50,681 nucleotides of DNA. Source: Ruminococcus sp. (GTDB lineage Bacteria > Bacillota > Clostridia > Oscillospirales > Ruminococcaceae). Both the position numbers and the translations under genes were made by a program. Numbering within the stretch: the stretch's first letter is position 1; every line of letters begins with the position of its first letter. The stretch covers positions 1-50,681 of the forward strand of contig JAFXCR010000019.1 of assembly GCA_017516465.1 (NCBI GenBank), read 5' to 3'. The notes under the pieces were generated by a model that ran no database searches, was not told where the DNA came from, and was given only the letters and a program-made list of their open reading frames with translations. Shown here piece by piece: positions 7,816 to 16,750 of the stretch.

Positions 7816-8753
7816 TGATCGTCAGAAAGCAGAATAAATTCCTTGATATCTCGGTAACGATATTTATTGCGGCTGCGGCGATACTTTTCTTGATGCCTAC
7901 CGTTCTGACAATTGCCAATTCATTTATGACTTCCAATGAGATTAACGCCAATTACGGTGTAATGTTCAGCAATATGTCCGGCGGCGAAAAGACGTTCATT
8001 TCTGAGGATATCAACCTGAAATTCATTCCCGATAAAGTGACGATTGACCAGTACAAATCCGTACTGATAAAAAATGCTGATTATCTGATGAAGTTCTGGA
8101 ATTCAGTTATACTTACCGTTCCGATAACATTTTTTCAGCTTCTTCTTGCGGTAGTGACTTCATACGGATTTTCGAGATATCCGGGAAAAATAAAGGGACT
8201 GATTTTCTTTGTATATATCATTCTCATGCTGATGCCGGCACAGGTAACGCTTGTTCCGAATTATCTTGTGCTTGATAAATTCGGCATGATAGAAACGCAG
8301 GAGCTTGGCGTCAGTCCGGAAACGGAACGCTTTGTATCACGTCTGGCAATAATACTTCCGGCTGTGTTTTCGCCGTTCAGTATATTCCTGCTGACAAAGG
8401 TAATGAAGCGTATTCCGAATTCGTACGTTGAGGCGGCAAAGCTTGACGGTGCAGGAGAAATTCAGATTATGACGAAAATATATCTGCCAATGTGCAAGAG
8501 TGCTCTTGTTTCAATAGGAATGCTGGTATTCATCGACTACTGGAACATGGTGGAACAGCCTCTTGTGCTGATGAAAGGCGATAATACATCTCTTCATCCT
8601 CTTTCGGTATTTCTTTCGCAGATAAGCGGAGCTGAGGCAGGACTTGCATTTGCAGTCGGAGCTGTATATATGATACCCACGATACTTATGTTCCTCTACG
8701 GTGAGGATTACCTCGTTGAGGGAATAACCTATTCCGGCGGAATTAAAGGATAA
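7815..8753 (+). CDS. Sugar-type ABC transporter permease (MalG/UgpE-like)
   Basis: A 312-residue MalG-type partner of the preceding permease. Hydrophobic segments fit six membrane spans with a long extracytoplasmic loop after the first (about 35-90). The EAA loop reads YVEAAKLDGAGEIQIMTKI, followed by LP, near residues 205-225, as in MalG/UgpE proteins. Its start codon overlaps the upstream stop. The HlyD-like gene begins 13 bases after its stop behind AAAGGAG, so the genes form one transcript. The MalG/UgpE family normally imports oligosaccharides or glycerol phosphates; here the accessory proteins leave both direction and substrate open. Confidence 0.9.
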   Translation: MIVRKQNKFLDISVTIFIAAAAILFLMPTVLTIANSFMTSNEINANYGVMFSNMSGGEKTFISEDINLKFIPDKVTIDQYKSVLIKNADYLMKFWNSVILTVPITFFQLLLAVVTSYGFSRYPGKIKGLIFFVYIILMLMPAQVTLVPNYLVLDKFGMIETQELGVSPETERFVSRLAIILPAVFSPFSIFLLTKVMKRIPNSYVEAAKLDGAGEIQIMTKIYLPMCKSALVSIGMLVFIDYWNMVEQPLVLMKGDNTSLHPLSVFLSQISGAEAGLAFAVGAVYMIPTILMFLYGEDYLVEGITYSGGIKG

Positions 8754-8766
8754 AGGAGACGATACT

Positions 8767-10506
8767 ATGAGTGAAAATATAAAAAACAATGACGAAAAAA
8801 TCATCGGATTAAAGGGAAACGAAGAAAAAAATCCTTTAAAAAAGCGTGAGCTGATAAAGACTCTGCTTATAATATTTCTTGCGGCAATGCTTTTGCTTAC
8901 GTTTTTCTCGAACACAATCATGAACCGTTCGCTGCCGGAGATCACTACGGAAACGGCTTCCTCCGGAAAGCTTACGGAGCGTGTCAGGGGAAGCGGCATG
9001 GTAGTTTCCAACCAGACGTATGAGGTTACTATCGATACAGTCAGGGTAATTAAAGAAATCAATATCAAGTCGGGACAGAAGGTGAAAAAGGATGATGTTC
9101 TCTTTACCGTAACCGAAGGCAGTACAACGGAGCTTCGTGATGCTGAGGACGCTCTTGACGCAATGATGCTCCAGTATCAGACGGCTCTGCTTTCGGAACC
9201 AGTTGACTATTCCTCTGAGAATCAGGCAATAAAAAACGCCCGTGAGGATCTCAATCAGGCTATTGCAAGACGTGATCAGGCATACAATAATCAGGCGAAT
9301 AACGAGCAGGCGAAAACTCAGTATCTCAATGACAAACAGGAGCTTTCCACGATGAGTGCAAAACAGGGAAAGCTTTCAGCGGCAATTGTAGCTATCGACA
9401 GCGATGATTATTCATCTGCTCCGCCTGAATACACCGGAAATCTTACCGTACTTTACGGAATATTCGCAGATGCGGAAAAAGAATACAATACAGCTTATGA
9501 GCTTTACAGCAAGGCTGTCGAAGAAGGCACTGACGAGGCTATCGTGAATTCCGCAAAGGCTGACGCAGACGTAAAAAAGCTTATCAGAGACGAAGCAAAA
9601 AGTTCATACGATGAAGAAAAAATTGCTGTCCGTACAGAGCTTGCCGGTCAGCTTTCAGATATTGAATATCAGATAACTGAAATTTCCGGCAGAATAAGCG
9701 AGTACGAAAGCAATAATCAGGGGGGCGGAATGTCCTATGAGGATTGTGTTGCCGATGTTCAGGCAAAGGAACGTACTCTTGAAGAACTGATGATTGCTCT
9801 CCAGAAGGCTCAGAAGGCTGATAACGTCAACAGCCAGATCAGTGATCTGAATCTTGATTCGCAGAAAAAGGCCATCGACAGGCAGAAAGAAAAAATCGAG
9901 GAGCTTAAAGCAAAAACTACCGCAACTGAAATAAAATCCAAGTATGATGGCGTTGTCAATGAGGTAAATGTCCAGCCGGATGACTCCACTACTCCGGGAG
10001 TTCCTCTTGCTCTTATTGATATCGCTGAGGAGGGATATACCGTTGAAATTACCGTGGATTCCGACAAGGTAAAGAAAATCAAGACAGGCGTAAAGGCTGA
10101 TCTGGTGAATAATTTCAGCGGAAATGCAGAAGCCGTTCTCCAGAAAATCAAGAATGATACCAGAGCCGGCTCACGAAGCAAGATACTTGAATTTTCCATT
10201 ACCGGCGATATTGAATCAGGAACCTTCGTAGAGCTTTCTATCCCCTGCGGAAGTGCTTCATACGATGCTATTGTACCTAAAAACGCTGTATATCAGGACA
10301 AGGACGGAAGCTTCGTGCTTAAGGTGAAATCGAAGAGTTCTCCGTTCGGAAACCGTTACTATGCAGAAAGAGTAATGGTTGAGGTTCTTGCCTCGGATGA
10401 GGCTTCATCTGCGGTACAGGGCGGTGTATCAAGAGGAGACAGCCTGATAACAGCGGCAAGCAAGCCCGTATCTGCCGGAGATCAGGTGCGTATGAAGGAT
10501 AAGTAA
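8767..10506 (+). CDS. HlyD/MacA-like membrane fusion (adaptor) protein
   Basis: A 579-residue periplasmic-adaptor-type protein. It has a charged cytoplasmic N-terminus, one membrane span about 34-52, and a first half-lipoyl/barrel-sandwich strand set about 60-115 (VIKEINIKSGQKVKKDDVLFTV). A long alpha-helical coiled coil rich in Ala, Gln, Glu and Lys follows, about 120-395. The second barrel-sandwich half (KSKYDGVVNEVNVQPDD) is near 400-415, with a beta-barrel and C-terminal domain to the end. Such adaptors normally bridge MacB- or ABC-type exporters to cell-envelope partners. Here it is cotranscribed with two importer-type permeases and precedes a MacB-core-like gene, an unusual mixture. In a Gram-positive cell it would stand in the wall space. 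Confidence 0.85.
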   Translation: MSENIKNNDEKIIGLKGNEEKNPLKKRELIKTLLIIFLAAMLLLTFFSNTIMNRSLPEITTETASSGKLTERVRGSGMVVSNQTYEVTIDTVRVIKEINIKSGQKVKKDDVLFTVTEGSTTELRDAEDALDAMMLQYQTALLSEPVDYSSENQAIKNAREDLNQAIARRDQAYNNQANNEQAKTQYLNDKQELSTMSAKQGKLSAAIVAIDSDDYSSAPPEYTGNLTVLYGIFADAEKEYNTAYELYSKAVEEGTDEAIVNSAKADADVKKLIRDEAKSSYDEEKIAVRTELAGQLSDIEYQITEISGRISEYESNNQGGGMSYEDCVADVQAKERTLEELMIALQKAQKADNVNSQISDLNLDSQKKAIDRQKEKIEELKAKTTATEIKSKYDGVVNEVNVQPDDSTTPGVPLALIDIAEEGYTVEITVDSDKVKKIKTGVKADLVNNFSGNAEAVLQKIKNDTRAGSRSKILEFSITGDIESGTFVELSIPCGSASYDAIVPKNAVYQDKDGSFVLKVKSKSSPFGNRYYAERVMVEVLASDEASSAVQGGVSRGDSLITAASKPVSAGDQVRMKDK

Positions 10507-10522
10507 GGCGGTGGTTCCCCTT

Positions 10523-11668
10523 ATGAAATTAAGAATTAAAATCAGGCATATAATCCTTGCTTCCGCAAATGCGGCGGCATTGATCTCTGCTGCAGTCATG
10601 ACAGCAGTCGGAAGTTCCATGGCAAAGTCTCAGAAATACAACTATACCGCTTTGGAATGGGGCGGGAAAAATGGAGATTACGCTCAGATGAGTTGTTTCT
10701 TCTCTGAAAGTGCCGGTTTTTCTGTTGATTCCCTCAACAGCGTACGGAGCATGATGCTGAGTGAGCTCCAGACGGTTGCGGTTGTTCCGGAGGAAGGGAA
10801 AACTCTCGTTCCGGACGCATACAGTACTTCTCTGGGGGGATTTCAGGTATCATCCGATATAAACAGGAATACATCAGCAGAGATAACAGTGGTAGGCGGA
10901 GATTTCTTCTATTTCCGTGACTTTGAGCTTCTTGATGGCTCGTTCTTCACAATGGACGATATTATGCAGGACGGTGCCGTGATTGACAGGACTCTTGCAT
11001 GGTCGCTTTACGGCTCTGAGAACATCGCCGGAATGGATATGTACATAAACGGTGTTAAATTCTACATTGCAGGAGTGATTGATCTTCCCGATACCAAGCC
11101 GGAAAAGCAGTGTGCCGGAAAAGAAATGCGTGCGTATATTTCCTATGATATGGCGGATGAGGTTTCGGGAGAAATGGAAACATCTACGTTTTCCAGCGGA
11201 AATATGACTCCCGATGAAGCTTCGGCGGCATTCACGGAAATTACCTGCTATGAATGTATACTTCCGAATCCTGTTGACAGCTTTGCAAAGAATACGATGG
11301 AAAAGATATTCGGTCAGCAGTATGACGGTAAGGTGGATATCGTCAGCAACAGCAATCGTTTTGAGCCAAAAAAGCGTGCAAAAGCTTATAAGAAGCTGAG
11401 CAGCTCTGTCGTACAGGATAATGGCGTCATATATCCCTACTGGGAAAATGCTTCGAGAATCGTAGAATACAAGCTGACGCGGCTTTACCACGGCAGAAAG
11501 CTGATTCTTCTGATTCCTTTTCTTACGCTGGCATGGATTCTTTTCCGGCTTATAATCCTATGGCGGCGAAAAAAGCCGAAGCTGAAAAGATATCTTAGCC
11601 TGAAGCTTGACAGACTACTCCATAGGATTCGTGGAATATTCCACCGGAAAAAGAATGAGCAGGAATAA
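10523..11668 (+). CDS. MacB periplasmic-core-like membrane protein
   Basis: A 381-residue protein. The ATG at 10523 is chosen because AAGGCGGTGG lies 8 bases upstream; the in-frame GTG at 10511 overlaps that site. One N-terminal membrane span (about 9-31) is followed by an extracytoplasmic region that resembles the MacB_PCD fold: VVGGDFFYFRDFELLDGSFF, then the AVIDRTLAWSLYGS and YINGVKFYIAGVI segments typical of FtsX/MacB periplasmic domains. A second span lies near 324-345, with a basic cytoplasmic tail. Full MacB/FtsX permeases carry four spans; only two are present, so it is probably a structural or sensing partner of the HlyD-like protein rather than a transporter. Last gene of the operon, followed by a terminator. 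Confidence 0.7.
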   Translation: MKLRIKIRHIILASANAAALISAAVMTAVGSSMAKSQKYNYTALEWGGKNGDYAQMSCFFSESAGFSVDSLNSVRSMMLSELQTVAVVPEEGKTLVPDAYSTSLGGFQVSSDINRNTSAEITVVGGDFFYFRDFELLDGSFFTMDDIMQDGAVIDRTLAWSLYGSENIAGMDMYINGVKFYIAGVIDLPDTKPEKQCAGKEMRAYISYDMADEVSGEMETSTFSSGNMTPDEASAAFTEITCYECILPNPVDSFAKNTMEKIFGQQYDGKVDIVSNSNRFEPKKRAKAYKKLSSSVVQDNGVIYPYWENASRIVEYKLTRLYHGRKLILLIPFLTLAWILFRLIILWRRKKPKLKRYLSLKLDRLLHRIRGIFHRKKNEQE

Positions 11669-11712
11669 AAAACTCCGGAAAATTCAGAGACATCGTAAAT
11701 CGGAATAAATAA

Positions 11713-11750
11713 AAGTGGACGCCTTGCAAGTGAAGGAGTCCACTTATTTT
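11713..11750. terminator. Bidirectional terminator between convergent operons
   Basis: AAGTGGAC (11713-11720) pairs with GTCCACTT (11738-11745), extended by an inner CCTT/AAGG stem, with T-rich runs on both strands. It closes the first transporter operon and the convergent pgsA/DtxR-like operon. Confidence 0.85.
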
Positions 11751-12129
11751 ATGCCTTCCGCACAGTATTCCTGACAATTTTCCTTAAACGTTCGCAGGTA
11801 TCCTTCGGGAATTCACTTATAAACCGCAGTGCCTGTTCGTGAGCTGCCTCGTGAGGAAGCTTCAGAAAGCTGTGGAAAAATGTATATATATCATTGAAGG
11901 GGGAAAAAATCTCCTCCACAGCTGCTTTTCCTTCCGGAGTAAGAACCACACTGTTGCAGTAATCCTCATAAACCAGACCGGAATTTGCAAGGCATCTCAG
12001 CATTTTGCTCACGCTGGGACGTGATACCCCCAGATGTCGGGCAATATGGACGCAGTGAAGGCTGTCGGTCGTTTCAGAAAGTTCTTTAATAGCGGCAAGA
12101 TATTTTATCTGTCCGGCACATATCTTCAT
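11749..12129 (-). CDS. DtxR/MntR-like winged-helix regulator, short form
   Basis: A 126-residue regulator. The ATG at 12129 has AAAGGGTGA upstream; the GTG at 12138 overlaps that site. Residues about 5-65 form a winged helix of the DtxR/MntR type (VHIARHLGVSRPSVSKMLRCL, then GLVYEDYCNSVVLTPEGKAA). The rest resembles a short dimerisation domain, and the C-terminal SH3-like domain is absent, as in MntR. By eye the MntR metal ligands (Asp8, Glu11, His77, Glu99, Glu102 and His103 in Bacillus) are not evident, so it may not respond to manganese or iron. It is the last gene of the long minus-strand run, 35 bases after pgsA. A MarR-type activity is possible. Confidence 0.75.
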   Translation of the reverse strand: MKICAGQIKYLAAIKELSETTDSLHCVHIARHLGVSRPSVSKMLRCLANSGLVYEDYCNSVVLTPEGKAAVEEIFSPFNDIYTFFHSFLKLPHEAAHEQALRFISEFPKDTCERLRKIVRNTVRKA

Positions 12130-12164
12130 TAGTATCACCCTTTCATCTTGAGCGTAATACGGAA

Positions 12165-12749
12165 TTACTTATCTGAGTCGATAAGATGCCAGTAACCTTT
12201 GAGATAGATAAGTCCTGAAATAATGGTGAGTGCTGTTGAAATCCAGATCAGTGCCGGAATAATGATATTATCCATAGCATCAATGAGATCAATACTCAGT
12301 CCGAGATCGAAATCAAAGCAGAGACAGAGCCACAGCAGTACGCCTACTATCGTAACCATTGTGAATGCTGTTTTCAGCTTGCCCCAGATTCCGGCAGCAA
12401 CGACAACTCCGCCGTCAGCGGCAAGAAGTCTCAGTCCTGATACCATGAATTCACGGGCAATTATGATTATAAGCGGAATTGCACCCATGTTCACGCTGTC
12501 AAGCTCTACGAAAACCGTAAGAGCTGAAATTACAAGTACCTTATCCGCAAGCGGATCGAGGAATTTTCCGAAATTAGTCACCAGATTGTGTTTTCTTGCG
12601 ATTTTTCCGTCAAGAGCGTCGGTAATGGATGCAGCAGCGAATATCACAAGTGCGAGTGTATAATGACCGGTGAAGTCAAGATACATGAAAAACAGAAAAA
12701 ATGGTATGAGAAATACTCTCAGAAGTGTAAGTTTATTTGGCAGATTCAT
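12165..12749 (-). CDS. pgsA: CDP-diacylglycerol--glycerol-3-phosphate 3-phosphatidyltransferase
   Basis: A 194-residue membrane enzyme making phosphatidylglycerol phosphate from CDP-diacylglycerol and glycerol-3-phosphate, the committed step of acidic phospholipid synthesis. The CDP-alcohol phosphotransferase signature DGx2ARx8Gx3Dx3D is complete: Asp47, Gly48, Ala51, Arg52, Gly61, Asp65 and Asp69. Several hydrophobic helices surround it, and the length is normal. Its ATG overlaps the rimO stop by one base (TAATG), so the two are translationally coupled. The rimO-pgsA linkage next to recA/recX is a common Firmicutes arrangement. Confidence 0.95.
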   Translation of the reverse strand: MNLPNKLTLLRVFLIPFFLFFMYLDFTGHYTLALVIFAAASITDALDGKIARKHNLVTNFGKFLDPLADKVLVISALTVFVELDSVNMGAIPLIIIIAREFMVSGLRLLAADGGVVVAAGIWGKLKTAFTMVTIVGVLLWLCLCFDFDLGLSIDLIDAMDNIIIPALIWISTALTIISGLIYLKGYWHLIDSDK

Positions 12750-14077
12750 TATTCAATCACCTCTCCGATAAGATCATAGTCAAGTGTGTCTGTTATGCGG
12801 ATTTTAACGTAATCTCCGATCTGAAGTCCCTTTTCAGATGTGAAGAAAACCTTTCCGTCAATGTCGGGAGCATCCAGAACTGTTCTTCCGAACCAGCATT
12901 CTCCGAAACGGTCAAAGCCTTCAACAACGGCTTCAAGTTCAGCGTCAAGGAGCTTTTCGTTGTTCTCGGCACTGATAAGAAGCTGCTGCTCCATGATGAT
13001 ATCAGCTCTGTGAGTGGCAGTTTCCTCGTCGATCTGGTCGGGGAAATTCGCTGCCTTTGTTCCGTCCTCCTGAGAATAGGGGAAGCATCCGAGACGATCA
13101 AAACGCACACGCTGAATAAATTCGGCAAGGCTGTTGAACTGCTCCTGAGTTTCTCCGGGGAATCCCGTAATAAGCGTTGTACGCAGAACAACTTCGGGAA
13201 TCTTTGCCCTGATATGAGCAAAGAGAGCTTCAAGCTTTTCCTCGTCGCCCCAGCGGTTCATGCGGCTGATAATGTCGCCGTCGCAGTGTTGTATCGGGAT
13301 TTCAAGATATTTTACAAGCTTCTCCTCTGATGCGATAGTATCTAGAAGTTCATCTGTGATTCTTTCGGGATAGCAGTAGAGCGTGCGTATCCATTTGAGT
13401 CCGTCTATGCGGCAGAGCTTTTTAAGAAGCTCCGGAAGCATTGATTTTCCGTAAATATCCTCGCCGTAGCGTGATGTATCCTGAGCGATAACAACAAGCT
13501 CTGTAACGCCCTTTGACGCAAGATCTTCGGCTTCCTTTATAACATCCTCCATGGGAACACTGCGGAATCCGCCACGAATCATGGGAATTGCACAGTATGT
13601 ACAGCAGTTGCTGCATCCCTCTGCTATTTTCAGATAAGAGAAAAACGGAAGCGTTGAGATGATTCGCTCGCCTGTGAGTTCTGCGTCAGACTTGGGAGCG
13701 AAATTGATGTATTTTTCACCGGCAAGAACGTGGTCGAGAATATCAACGATATCCTTGTTGTTTCCTATGCCGATAACAGCGTCAGCCTCCGGAAAAAGCT
13801 CAGCAGCTTCTTCACGGTAACGCTCCGTAAGACATCCGGTGATGATGATTTTTTTCAGTGTACCGTCTTCCTTGAGCTTTCCGAGTTCAAGGATAGTCTC
13901 GATAGCTTCTTCCTTAGCGGACTGGATAAATCCGCAGGTATTGACAACTGCGATATCCGCAAGACCGGGTTCTGTTACAAGCTGATAGCCTTTTTTTCTC
14001 AGTTTATAGAGCATTCTCTCAGAATCAACAAGATTCTTTGAGCAGCCTAAAGATACCATTCCGACTTTAATTGCCAT
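12749..14077 (-). CDS. rimO: Ribosomal protein S12 methylthiotransferase RimO
   Basis: A 442-residue radical-SAM enzyme that methylthiolates an aspartate of ribosomal protein S12. Domain order: the UPF0004 N-terminal domain opening with SLGCSKNLVDSE (the RimO-type rather than MiaB-type start), the radical SAM core with CSNCCTYC (CxxxCxxC) near 150-160, and a C-terminal TRAM domain (EAVVEGFDRFGECWFGRT onward). The three N-terminal cysteines for the second iron-sulfur cluster are present (GC near 11, NTCG near 47 and TGC near 81). It follows recX by 2 bases, overlaps pgsA by one, and has full length. Confidence 0.95.
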   Translation of the reverse strand: MAIKVGMVSLGCSKNLVDSERMLYKLRKKGYQLVTEPGLADIAVVNTCGFIQSAKEEAIETILELGKLKEDGTLKKIIITGCLTERYREEAAELFPEADAVIGIGNNKDIVDILDHVLAGEKYINFAPKSDAELTGERIISTLPFFSYLKIAEGCSNCCTYCAIPMIRGGFRSVPMEDVIKEAEDLASKGVTELVVIAQDTSRYGEDIYGKSMLPELLKKLCRIDGLKWIRTLYCYPERITDELLDTIASEEKLVKYLEIPIQHCDGDIISRMNRWGDEEKLEALFAHIRAKIPEVVLRTTLITGFPGETQEQFNSLAEFIQRVRFDRLGCFPYSQEDGTKAANFPDQIDEETATHRADIIMEQQLLISAENNEKLLDAELEAVVEGFDRFGECWFGRTVLDAPDIDGKVFFTSEKGLQIGDYVKIRITDTLDYDLIGEVIE

Positions 14078-14079
14078 TT

Positions 14080-14700
14080 TCAGACCTCCAAAAAATATTC
14101 CTTTATGCAGCGGTTGATCTCATCGAAGCTGTAGCCGTACCGCACAAGAGCCGCTTTTACCTTCTCGATTTCTCTGCGGTCGTCGGGATCAGTAAGTCTG
14201 CGTGCGTACTTTGTTTCCAGAAGTTGCATGAGATTTTCCTCAAATTCCTCCGAATGGGGTTCAAGAGCGTCAACAGCAGTATGCTGACCGATACCCTTCA
14301 TGCGTATTTCACGCAAAGCACGTCTGTAACCGAATTTTCTGCCGGAAACATATCTGACAGCAAGCTTTTCGGCATATCGTTCATCGTCGATAATACCGTT
14401 TTCCTCCAGTTTATCGGCAACAGCAGCACAGAGACTTTCGCTTTTGTAATTGTCAAGCAGCTTTTTGTACATTTCCTCACGAGAGTAATCCCGATAATCA
14501 AGGAGATAGAGGGCACGCTGATATGCACGCCGGAAATTCGATGCTCTGATTATCTCACGAAGTCTTTCACGGTCAATTTCATCGTCCTCTCTGAGTCCGA
14601 AATCAACGATTATATCTGCATGAAGATAAATTTTACGTTCATGGTCAAGCTCCGCTTCAAAAGTGGAGCCTTTGTATTTTTTCAGCGAAGTAACTTTCAT
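14080..14700 (-). CDS. recX: RecX, RecA modulator
   Basis: A 206-residue regulator that restrains RecA filaments. The three-helix RecX repeats are readable: RRAYQRALYLLDYRDYSREEM, followed by a KLEENGIIDDERYAEKLA segment and RRALREIRMKGIG, which is the family signature. The start codon overlaps the recA stop by one base, and the recA-recX pairing is itself strong evidence. The N-terminal 50 residues form a beta-rich extension common in Firmicutes RecX. Length is within the usual 150-270 range. Confidence 0.93.
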   Translation of the reverse strand: MKVTSLKKYKGSTFEAELDHERKIYLHADIIVDFGLREDDEIDRERLREIIRASNFRRAYQRALYLLDYRDYSREEMYKKLLDNYKSESLCAAVADKLEENGIIDDERYAEKLAVRYVSGRKFGYRRALREIRMKGIGQHTAVDALEPHSEEFEENLMQLLETKYARRLTDPDDRREIEKVKAALVRYGYSFDEINRCIKEYFLEV

Positions 14701-15887
14701 TATTCATCCACAGGAGTGAATTCCTCGAAGTCATCCTCTATATCGGCAAGGATATCATCACTGATTCTGTCGTCCATATAGTCATCAGAGTCCTGAGCAG
14801 CAGTGCCAGCATCTTTTTTGTCTTTTTTTGTCTTTTTAGACTGGTCTTCTTTTAGCTCATCCTTGCGTGCAATGATCTGCTCCTCGATTTCCTTCATGAG
14901 AGCCTCATCGTTCTTGAGGATTTCCTTTACATTGTCACGTCCCTGACCGAGCTTCTGGTCCTTATAGCTGAACCAAGAGCCGCCCTTCTTGATGATATCG
15001 AGCTGAACGGCAAGATCAAGAACTTCACCTGTACGGGAAATTCCTGTGCCATACATCATATCAAATGTACATTCCTTGAACGGAGGAGCAACCTTGTTCT
15101 TTACGACCTTACACTTAGTAGCCGCACCGATAATGTCGCTTCCGGACTTGATTACCTCGCCCTTTCTTACCTCAATACGGACGGATGAATAGAATTTCAG
15201 TGCACGTCCGCCGGGAGTTGTTTCGGGATTTCCGTACATAACGCCGATCTTTTCACGAACCTGATTGATGAAGATAGCAACGCAGTTCGATCTTGAAATA
15301 GCGGCAGTAAGCTTTCTCATAGCCTGAGACATAAGTCTTGCAAGTTGTCCTACATGAAGATCGCCCATTTCACCGTCGATTTCCGCACGGGTAGTCATAG
15401 CGGCGATAGAGTCGATTACGATAACATCAATAGCACCAGAACGGATGAGAGCTTCTGCAATTTCAAGAGCCTGTTCACCGCTGTCGGGTTGTGATACAAG
15501 AAGATTGTCTATATCAACACCGAGAGCCTTTGCATATACGGGATCAAGAGCGTGTTCAACATCAATGAAAGCAGCTTCGCCGTCAAGCTTCTGAGCCTGA
15601 GCAACAATGGAAAGAGCAACGGTTGTCTTACCTGAGCTTTCAGGACCGTATATCTCAACGATTCTTCCTCTCGGAACGCCGCCTACACCCAGAGCCATAT
15701 CAAGCGTCATAGAGCCGGTAGGAATAGTCTCGACGTTGAGTGTGGTGTTCTGACCGAGACGCATGATAGCACCCTCGCCGTATTTCTTGGATATTTGTTT
15801 CATAGCTCCTTCAAGAGCTGTTTTCTTATCCTCCTTGGTGGTAACACGGACCACTTCTGGTTTTTTTGCAAGTTCCTTCTTTGCCAT
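14700..15887 (-). CDS. recA: Recombinase RecA
   Basis: A 395-residue DNA recombinase for homologous repair and SOS induction. Walker A GPESSGKT lies at 81-88, Walker [11 protein letters not shown] near 155, and the L1/L2 regions include [13 protein letters not shown]. The C-terminus is an extended acidic/lysine-rich tail (about 340-395), longer than in Bacillus. AGGAGGA, located inside the last codons of prmC, serves as ribosome binding site. recA lies within a long operon, and I see no SOS box of the GAAC-N4-GTTC type just upstream, so any LexA control would act farther away or through an internal promoter I did not find. Confidence 0.98.
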   Translation of the reverse strand: MAKKELAKKPEVVRVTTKEDKKTALEGAMKQISKKYGEGAIMRLGQNTTLNVETIPTGSMTLDMALGVGGVPRGRIVEIYGPESSGKTTVALSIVAQAQKLDGEAAFIDVEHALDPVYAKALGVDIDNLLVSQPDSGEQALEIAEALIRSGAIDVIVIDSIAAMTTRAEIDGEMGDLHVGQLARLMSQAMRKLTAAISRSNCVAIFINQVREKIGVMYGNPETTPGGRALKFYSSVRIEVRKGEVIKSGSDIIGAATKCKVVKNKVAPPFKECTFDMMYGTGISRTGEVLDLAVQLDIIKKGGSWFSYKDQKLGQGRDNVKEILKNDEALMKEIEEQIIARKDELKEDQSKKTKKDKKDAGTAAQDSDDYMDDRISDDILADIEDDFEEFTPVDE

Positions 15888-15889
15888 TT

Positions 15890-16750
15890 TTATTCCTCCT
15901 CTTGATGTTTTCTTCCGGCGGCAGTACGGATTATCCTTCCGCCGTCAATTCTGAGTTCAATATCGGTAAATGAATTATTTTCAAGTATTTCTTTTACAGC
16001 GTTATGTTGTCCCATGCCGAATTCATAGGCAAGCCAGCCGCCCGTTTTCAGTGAATCCTTCCACAGAGCTGTCATTCTCCGGTAGAAGTCAAGACCATCT
16101 GTACCGCCATACAGAGCCTTTTCCGGCTCATAGGAAACCTCAGTCTGCAGCGACTGCATTTCCTCGCCTGTGAGATACGGCGGATTGCTCACAATGATAT
16201 CAAGACCGCTGAACCTTCTGCTGAAATTTTCGTCAAGCACATCGCCCGGAATTATCTCTATATCTGCGTTATTGACAGACACATTCTGCCGCAGATATAC
16301 AAGTGCTTCATCAGACAACTCAACGGCATATACCTTTGCATCGGGGATATGCTTTTTCAGAGCAATGGCGATACATCCGCTGCCGCTGCAAAGATCGGCT
16401 ATTGCAGGAGATTCAAAGTTATTTTTCCTGCATATATCAAGAATCTGCTCCACAAGAGTTTCCGTGTCGGGACGAGGAATAAGCACGCCCTCTCCGACCT
16501 TTATCGGATAGCCGAAGAATTCCCACTGACCGAGCAGATACTGGAGAGGATAGCCGGAGCAGCGTTTTACTGTAAGCTCACGGATCTTCTTTTCAGCGGA
16601 TTCTTCTACCAGTTTGGACGGCAGAAAAAGCGGATGCGTTTCGTTCAGCATATCCTGAAAAATACACAGAGCATCAAACCTTGCATCTGGATTTCCGCTG
16701 TTTTCAAGAGCTTTTATGCATTCCTCAAAGAGAACAGAGCGGCTTACCAC
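15890..16750 (-). CDS. prmC: Release factor glutamine methyltransferase PrmC
   Basis: A 286-residue SAM-dependent methyltransferase that modifies the GGQ glutamine of RF1/RF2. The helical N-terminal domain (about 1-80) is followed by SAM motif I ([15 protein letters not shown], near 118) and the catalytic NPPY in [14 protein letters not shown] (near 188). It overlaps the DUF1385 gene by 7 bases and is followed directly by recA. The DUF1385-prmC neighbourhood is conserved in many Firmicutes, usually with prfA; prfA is not in this window. Confidence 0.95.
   Translation of the reverse strand: MVSRSVLFEECIKALENSGNPDARFDALCIFQDMLNETHPLFLPSKLVEESAEKKIRELTVKRCSGYPLQYLLGQWEFFGYPIKVGEGVLIPRPDTETLVEQILDICRKNNFESPAIADLCSGSGCIAIALKKHIPDAKVYAVELSDEALVYLRQNVSVNNADIEIIPGDVLDENFSRRFSGLDIIVSNPPYLTGEEMQSLQTEVSYEPEKALYGGTDGLDFYRRMTALWKDSLKTGGWLAYEFGMGQHNAVKEILENNSFTDIELRIDGGRIIRTAAGRKHQEEE

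Noticed and set aside
10511-10522. GTG start of the MacB-core-like gene at 10511
   Set aside because: The GTG is part of the AAGGCGGTGG ribosome binding site; the ATG at 10523 has the proper spacing.
12737-13330. A 197-codon frame opposite rimO, and similar long frames opposite recX, recA and L4
   Set aside because: All are antisense to clear housekeeping genes and show low-complexity Ser/Leu-rich translations typical of shadows.
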